Source: CAZCWX01 sp964502465
Lineage (GTDB): Bacteria > Desulfobacterota > Binatia > Bin18
NCBI GenBank assembly: GCA_964502465.1
Contig: CAZCWX010000357.1
Location: 1-9,126 of the forward strand
Direction of reading: 5' to 3'
Length of the DNA: 9,126 nucleotides
Shown here: positions 5,449-9,126 of the stretch, in pieces
How positions within the stretch are numbered: the stretch's first letter is position 1
Layout: the number at the start of each line of letters is the position of its first letter
Notes under the pieces: model-generated
Told to the model about the DNA's origin: nothing
Database searches by the model: none
Seen by the model: the letters and a program-made list of their open reading frames with translations, nothing else
Program-made: the position numbers and the translations under genes

Positions 5449-5535
5449 AGCGGTCAGCCAGAAAATAGCTGGCGAAAGAGTAGGGGCAGATGTGAAACCT
5501 GCCCCTGCCTGTCTTGCTGAAAGCTGACGGCTGAG
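5447..5535. repeat. Cluster of further inverted repeats in the convergent spacer
   Basis: Two small hairpins follow the 12-bp one: GCCAG/CTGGC (5457-5473, 7-base loop) and AGGGGCAG/CTGCCCCT (5482-5506, 9-base loop). They are bracketed by an imperfect 12-bp inverted pair, TCAGCGGTCAGC (5447-5458) and GCTGACGGCTGA (5523-5534), with one mismatch. The nested layout resembles a small palindromic intergenic element. It lies between two genes that end towards each other, so bidirectional termination is another reading. Confidence 0.5.
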
Positions 5536-5558
5536 GAACGTCTACCTGGCGCGTCTTT

Positions 5559-5867
5559 CTATAGTTGGCTGACCATCTTCTCTACCTCACTCCACTCCAC
5601 AATAGGAGTGAGGCGACGCTTTTCTACCAATCCTTGGGATACGAGCTTGCCAAATATCTGATAAGTAGGAGTATGGTTGGGAATATCGACAAGAAAGATC
5701 ACTTTCGGTTCTTCGTTTGACGCCCACGGTCCGGCCACAAAACGCACTTCTTGTGGTGCGCCAACTGAAGCCGGACTTTTCGCGGCCATACCAATCAAAC
5801 GAACGAATTCTTTCATGCGTTCCGGGCTGGGGTCTTTGAGCCACACTTCATCAAGGTAGAGTGCCAT
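5559..5867 (-). CDS. Small conserved-looking hypothetical protein downstream of glutaredoxin
   Basis: The 102-residue product is not recognised. It begins M-A-L-Y-L-D-E-V-W-L, has no signal peptide, membrane helix or cysteine, and alternates predicted strands and helices, with a hydrophobic strand K-V-I-F-L-V-D-I-P near residue 60. That pattern would suit a small alpha/beta dimeric-barrel-like protein, but this is only an impression. The start at 5867 is set by AGGAGGG a few bases upstream (+ strand about 5874-5880). It begins 18 bases after the glutaredoxin stop, so the two are very likely co-transcribed. Confidence 0.7.
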   Translation of the reverse strand: MALYLDEVWLKDPSPERMKEFVRLIGMAAKSPASVGAPQEVRFVAGPWASNEEPKVIFLVDIPNHTPTYQIFGKLVSQGLVEKRRLTPIVEWSEVEKMVSQL

Positions 5868-5885
5868 TGTCTTCCCTCCTTTCAT

Positions 5886-6140
5886 TTAATCTGCCAGCTT
5901 GCTCTCTAACTCGTTATTATCGGCGAGAGCCTTCAGTTCAGTAAATCCGCCGATCGATTCATCACCAATAAAGATCTGCGGAACTGTGCGGCGACCTGAG
6001 CGCCGGACGACTTCCTGCCGTAGTGCCTGGTCTCCCGTCACATCGACCTCTTGAAAGGGAATCCCTTTGTTCTTCAGCAAGCCCTTTGCTGCCACACAAA
6101 ATGGGCAGTAATCAGTCGTATACATCACAACCGATTTCAT
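5886..6140 (-). CDS. grxC: Glutaredoxin (Grx3-type, dithiol)
   Basis: The 84-residue single-domain thiol-disulfide oxidoreductase uses glutathione to reduce protein disulfides and mixed disulfides in the cytoplasm. The active site is Cys12-P-F-Cys15, a variant of the usual C-P-Y-C. The cis-proline loop T-V-P (52-54) and the glutathione-binding G-G (64-65) are in place, and the length is standard. The start at 6140 is chosen over 6209 because M-K-S-V-V-M-Y-T-T is the family N-terminus and GAGGAGG lies upstream (+ strand about 6152-6158). It heads a probable two-gene transcript with the hypothetical protein behind it. The gene points towards the selenoprotein across a convergent junction, which makes a functional electron-donor link possible but unproven. 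The symbol is by similarity. Confidence 0.9.
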   Translation of the reverse strand: MKSVVMYTTDYCPFCVAAKGLLKNKGIPFQEVDVTGDQALRQEVVRRSGRRTVPQIFIGDESIGGFTELKALADNNELESKLAD

Positions 6141-6168
6141 TATGAATGTATCCTCCTCAGTGTATAGT

Positions 6169-6197
6169 TTTGTACGCGAGGCAAAGAGGTGACTCAA
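6169..6197 (-). promoter_or_regulatory. Weak promoter candidate for the glutaredoxin gene
   Basis: On the minus strand TTGAGT (+ strand 6192-6197) and TACAAA (+ strand 6169-6174) are 17 bases apart, upstream of the glutaredoxin ribosome-binding site. Both boxes deviate from consensus. Confidence 0.25.
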
Positions 6198-6233
6198 GAG
6201 GTAGGTCAAATTGGCAAATAGCGGATTGTGGGG

Positions 6234-6263
6234 TGGAGAGACATAGCATGTTTTGCCTCTCCA
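6234..6263 (-). terminator. Hairpin after gltD (terminator candidate)
   Basis: TGGAGAG (6234-6240) pairs with CTCTCCA (6257-6263), and an inner ACAT/ATGT pair could tighten the 16-base loop. It lies just past the gltD stop codon in its direction of transcription. No clear T-run follows on the minus strand, so efficiency is doubtful. Confidence 0.4.
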
Positions 6264-6276
6264 GAAGAGGGCGCCT

Positions 6277-7761
6277 TCAGGGAAGGTTCGTTTCTCCCAT
6301 CAAATAACGGTCACATTCCCGAGCAGCACCACGCCCTTCGTTGATAGCCCATACCACTAGGCTCTGGCCGCGGCGTATGTCGCCCGCAGCGAAGACACCC
6401 TCAACACTCGTCATGAATTTGCTGTACTCTGCCTTGGCGTTCGAGCGCGGGTCCCGTTCGACACCAATCTCTTCGAGAATAGTATCCTCCGGACCGAGGA
6501 ACCCCATAGCAAGCAAAACCAGGTCGGCTTTCCACGCCTTTTCCGTGCCAGGAATTTTTTTCGGGAAGAGTGCTCCGTTGTCCCCCTTGCCCCACTCGAC
6601 GTCGATTGTGTGGAGCTCTTTGACCTGCCCGTTTGCATCCCCAACAAACTTTTCGGGCGTGGTCAAATATCTACGCGGATCGGCACCAAAGCGGGCTTTT
6701 GCTTCTTCCTGGCCATAGTCGAGCCGGTAAATCTTTGGCCACTCTGGCCAGGGGTTGTCGGACTGCCGCTCATCTGGTGGCCGAGGCAAAATCTCAAACT
6801 GAGTGAGGCTTTTGCATTGATGCCGCATTGCCGTGCCGACGCAGTCAGTGCCGGTATCGCCACCGCCAACAACGATGACGTGTTTGTCAGTGGCAGAGAT
6901 GTAGTTCCTATCTTTATGGGCCGAATCGAGCAGGCTCTTGGTGTTGGCATGGAGAAACTCCATGGCGAAGTGAACACCTTTCAAATTGCGGCCTTCAATG
7001 GGCAGGTCACGGGGCTTCGTAGCTCCGCAGCAAAGTACAATCGCATCGAATTCTTTGCGAAGCTTCGTTGCCGAAACATGGACGCCGACAGCGGCGTCCG
7101 TGATAAATTTCACTCCCTCTCGGGTCATGAGATCGACGCGCCGCTGGACGATGGTTTTGTCGAGCTTCATGTTGGGAATACCATACATTAGAAGGCCACC
7201 GATGCGGTCAGCGCGCTCGTATACGGTAACCCAATGGCCGGCACGGTTGAGCTGCGCAGCGCACGCGAGCCCCGACGGACCAGAACCGACAACGGCAACC
7301 TTCTTGCCGGTGCGCTTTTCTGGTGGTTCAGGAATAACCCAGCCTGCGGCAAAGCCATTGTCGATGATTGCGCACTCAATGTTCTTGATCGTGACCGGAT
7401 GATCATTGAGCCCCAGCACGCACGACCCTTCACAGGGCGCAGGACAGACACGACCAGTGAACTCGGGAAAGTTATTGGTCTTGTGCAGACGCTCCAACGC
7501 CTCTTTCCAGAGGCCGCGATAGATCAAATCGTTCCACTCGGGAATGAGATTGTTAACCGGACATCCCGAGGCCATGCCACTAATAAGGGTGCCGGTGTGA
7601 CAGAAGGGGATGCCACAATCCATGCAGCGAGCCCCCTGTTCCTGCAGTTTGCTCTCCGGAAAATGCTCGTGAAACTCCAGCCAATCGTGTACCCGCTCCA
7701 CAGGGAAACGATCGTGCGGCAGCTCACGATGAAATTCCATAAATCCGGTTGGTTTTCCCAT
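6277..7761 (-). CDS. gltD: Glutamate synthase (NADPH) small subunit
   Basis: The beta subunit of GOGAT oxidises NADPH and passes electrons through FAD and Fe-S clusters to GltB, which makes two glutamates from glutamine and 2-oxoglutarate. The 494 residues match the usual length. The N-terminal Fe-S domain shows Cys46, Cys49, Cys54, Cys67 and Cys106, Cys110, Cys114 (C-M-D-C-G-I-P-F-C; C-P-A-P-C-E-G-S-C). The FAD Rossmann motif V-V-G-S-G-P-S-G is near residue 157 and the NADPH motif V-V-G-G-G-D-T-G near 297. A C-terminal F-A-A-G-D segment completes the FAD site. The start at 7761 gives M-G-K-P-T-G-F, the standard N-terminus, with AGGA a few bases upstream; an in-frame start at 7833 would add 24 atypical residues. 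It lies 152 bases downstream of gltB on the same strand, so the two probably form one operon. Confidence 0.96.
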   Translation of the reverse strand: MGKPTGFMEFHRELPHDRFPVERVHDWLEFHEHFPESKLQEQGARCMDCGIPFCHTGTLISGMASGCPVNNLIPEWNDLIYRGLWKEALERLHKTNNFPEFTGRVCPAPCEGSCVLGLNDHPVTIKNIECAIIDNGFAAGWVIPEPPEKRTGKKVAVVGSGPSGLACAAQLNRAGHWVTVYERADRIGGLLMYGIPNMKLDKTIVQRRVDLMTREGVKFITDAAVGVHVSATKLRKEFDAIVLCCGATKPRDLPIEGRNLKGVHFAMEFLHANTKSLLDSAHKDRNYISATDKHVIVVGGGDTGTDCVGTAMRHQCKSLTQFEILPRPPDERQSDNPWPEWPKIYRLDYGQEEAKARFGADPRRYLTTPEKFVGDANGQVKELHTIDVEWGKGDNGALFPKKIPGTEKAWKADLVLLAMGFLGPEDTILEEIGVERDPRSNAKAEYSKFMTSVEGVFAAGDIRRGQSLVVWAINEGRGAARECDRYLMGETNLP

Positions 7762-7841
7762 GCTTCCTACTTCTCCTACTATGCCAGGGTGCTGCAGAGA
7801 GTACTCACGCAGCATGGCCCCTAGACCTATCAACAGGATGA

Positions 7842-7896
7842 CGTGAAACGTAATGCGTAGGACACAGTGTTGTCCCCTTCCAAGGGACGTTTCACG
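7842..7896. repeat. Nested inverted repeats between gltB and gltD
   Basis: CGTGAAACGT (7842-7851) and ACGTTTCACG (7887-7896) are perfect 10-bp reverse complements. Inside them lie GGACA/TGTCC (7860-7875) and the compact CCCTT/AAGGG (7876-7887, 2-base loop, sharing its last base with the outer arm). A partial copy of the outer word, ACGTTTTA, follows at 7901-7908. This occupies most of the 152-base spacer and could attenuate gltD expression or be a dispersed palindromic repeat. Confidence 0.55.
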
Positions 7897-7913
7897 CTAT
7901 ACGTTTTATGATG

Positions 7914-9126
7914 CTAATTCCCACTCACCCGAGCCGCGTCGTTTTTGTTGGCCTCGAAAGCGGCCATGATGGCCTCCTCGCCAACCAGTCCAGCTTGCTC
8001 TGCCTGTCGGACCGCGTCCAGCATGCGGCGGTAGTCTTTTGGCAGAACCTTGACGAATTTGGCCGCGACCTCTTCCCAGAGCGCAAGGATCTGCCAGGCC
8101 CGCTCACTGTGCGTGTAAATGGCATGGCAGCGGAGCAGCTCCTCAACCTCCTGCAGGTCTCCTTCGTCGGGATGTTCAAGCGAGACCGTATCGAGGTTAC
8201 AACGATTGCGGAAGGTGCCGTCCTCGTCGAATACATACGCAAGCCCACCTGACATCCCTGCGGCAAAGTTCCGTCCTGTTGTTCCCAGGACCACCACACA
8301 ACCACCAGTCATGTATTCGCAGCCGTGATCTCCTACGCCTTCAATGACTGCCCGCACCCCGCTGTTCCGCACGCCGAACCGTTCTCCAGCCATGCCACGA
8401 ATATAGGCTTCACCTTTGGTAGCACCATAAAAAGCAACGTTGCCGATGATAATGTTTTGTTCAGGTGCGAAGGTGGAATTTTCGGGTGGATACAGGATCA
8501 ACTTGCCACCGGATAAGCCCTTGCCAAAGTAGTCGTTCGCGTCTCCCTCCAACTCCAGGGTCATGCCAGGTGGTACGAACGCGCCGAAGCTCTGACCGGC
8601 TGAACCCTGGAAGTGAAAATGGATGGTGTCCTCGGGTAAGCCGTCTGGGCCAAAACGTCGCGTGAGTTCACTCCCCAAAATCGTTCCGACCACGCGATTC
8701 GTATTGCGGATGGGGAGGGTGGCCTTGACCTTTTCCCGACGCTCCAGGGCTGGGTGTGCGAGGTCAAGCAGTATTTGATTATCAAGCGAATTTTCCAACC
8801 CATGATTCTGGGAGATTTGACAGTAGCGGCCAATCTCTGGGCCGACCTGTGGCTGATACAGGATGGCTGAATAGTCCAACCCTTTGGCTTTCCAGTGATT
8901 GATGGCTCGTCTCGCTTCAAGCCTGTCCGTCCGTCCTACCATTTCATTGACCGTACGGAATCCCAACTGGGCCATAATTTCGCGCATTTCCTCAGCGATG
9001 AAGCGCATGAAATTGACCGCATACGATGGGTCGCCCATGAACTTCTTGCGCAATTCAGGATTCTGCGTGGCGACACCCACCGGGCACGTGTCCAAATGAC
9101 AAACTCGCATCATGATGCAGCCCAAC
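7914..9126 (-). CDS. gltB: Glutamate synthase large subunit, C-terminal part (5' end outside window)
   Basis: The alpha subunit of GOGAT combines 2-oxoglutarate with ammonia channelled from glutamine. About 404 C-terminal residues of a protein normally near 1500 are visible. The frame is open to the right edge (L-G-C-I-M-M-R-V-C), so the N-terminal amidotransferase domain and most of the FMN barrel lie outside. The 3Fe-4S ligands are present at the edge as C-x5-C-x4-C (G-C-I-M-M-R-V-C-H-L-D-T-C). The C-terminal beta-helix domain follows, with its glycine-rich repeats (Y-F-G-K-G-L-S-G-G, A-Y-I-R-G-M-A-G-E-R-F-G-V-R-N-S-G, A-A-G-M-S-G-G). The stop is TAG at 7914-7916 (minus strand). gltD follows downstream on the same strand. 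Confidence 0.96.
   Translation of the reverse strand, partial: LGCIMMRVCHLDTCPVGVATQNPELRKKFMGDPSYAVNFMRFIAEEMREIMAQLGFRTVNEMVGRTDRLEARRAINHWKAKGLDYSAILYQPQVGPEIGRYCQISQNHGLENSLDNQILLDLAHPALERREKVKATLPIRNTNRVVGTILGSELTRRFGPDGLPEDTIHFHFQGSAGQSFGAFVPPGMTLELEGDANDYFGKGLSGGKLILYPPENSTFAPEQNIIIGNVAFYGATKGEAYIRGMAGERFGVRNSGVRAVIEGVGDHGCEYMTGGCVVVLGTTGRNFAAGMSGGLAYVFDEDGTFRNRCNLDTVSLEHPDEGDLQEVEELLRCHAIYTHSERAWQILALWEEVAAKFVKVLPKDYRRMLDAVRQAEQAGLVGEEAIMAAFEANKNDAARVSGN

Noticed and set aside
6610..7402. Long plus-strand open frames opposite gltD
   Set aside because: They are antisense shadows of a well-conserved gene, with no motifs or ribosome-binding sites of their own.
7908..8328. Open frames overlapping gltB on both strands
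   Set aside because: gltB coding is clear from its glycine-rich repeats and Fe-S ligands; the others are out-of-frame shadows.

Overview
This is a bacterial chromosomal window of moderate GC. It carries housekeeping redox and nitrogen-assimilation genes around a small accessory segment. No rRNA, tRNA, transposase or CRISPR array was seen. Intact 4Fe-4S ligands in a NuoG fragment, an NADPH-type GltBD pair, an LLM (luciferase-like) flavin/F420 oxidoreductase and a UGA-containing selenoprotein gene suggest a free-living, probably uncultivated, Gram-negative-like lineage that encodes selenocysteine. The window alone does not support a firmer taxonomic call.

Layout. On the + strand at the left edge is the 3' part of nuoG (2-1006), then xth, exonuclease III (1158-1934). 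A minus-strand LLM-class oxidoreductase (2002-2850) diverges from a plus-strand VOC/glyoxalase-fold protein (3007-3417). The region 3418-3832 lacks an intact gene. It holds a small piece resembling the N-terminus of a DUF262/GmrSD-type restriction protein and a run of hairpins. It is followed by an overlapping MNT-HEPN toxin-antitoxin pair (3833-4144 and 4131-4478). Next comes the most interesting gene, 4533-5429, which would normally be annotated as two ORFs split by a TGA. I read it as one 298-residue GrdB/PrdB-family selenoprotein with selenocysteine at codon 162 in a U-P-V-C redox motif, followed by a bacterial SECIS-like hairpin. A hairpin-rich convergent junction (5417-5535) separates it from a minus-strand series: a small hypothetical protein (5559-5867), a glutaredoxin (5886-6140), gltD (6277-7761) and the 3' part of gltB (7914 to the right edge).

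How the genes work together. GltB and GltD form glutamate synthase. The glutaredoxin and the small hypothetical protein behind it are probably one transcript. The MNT-HEPN pair is a self-contained toxin-antitoxin module beside a possible remnant of another defence gene. The selenoprotein's partners are not visible. Several gene-free junctions carry perfect inverted repeats, two of which overlap the stop codon of the upstream gene.
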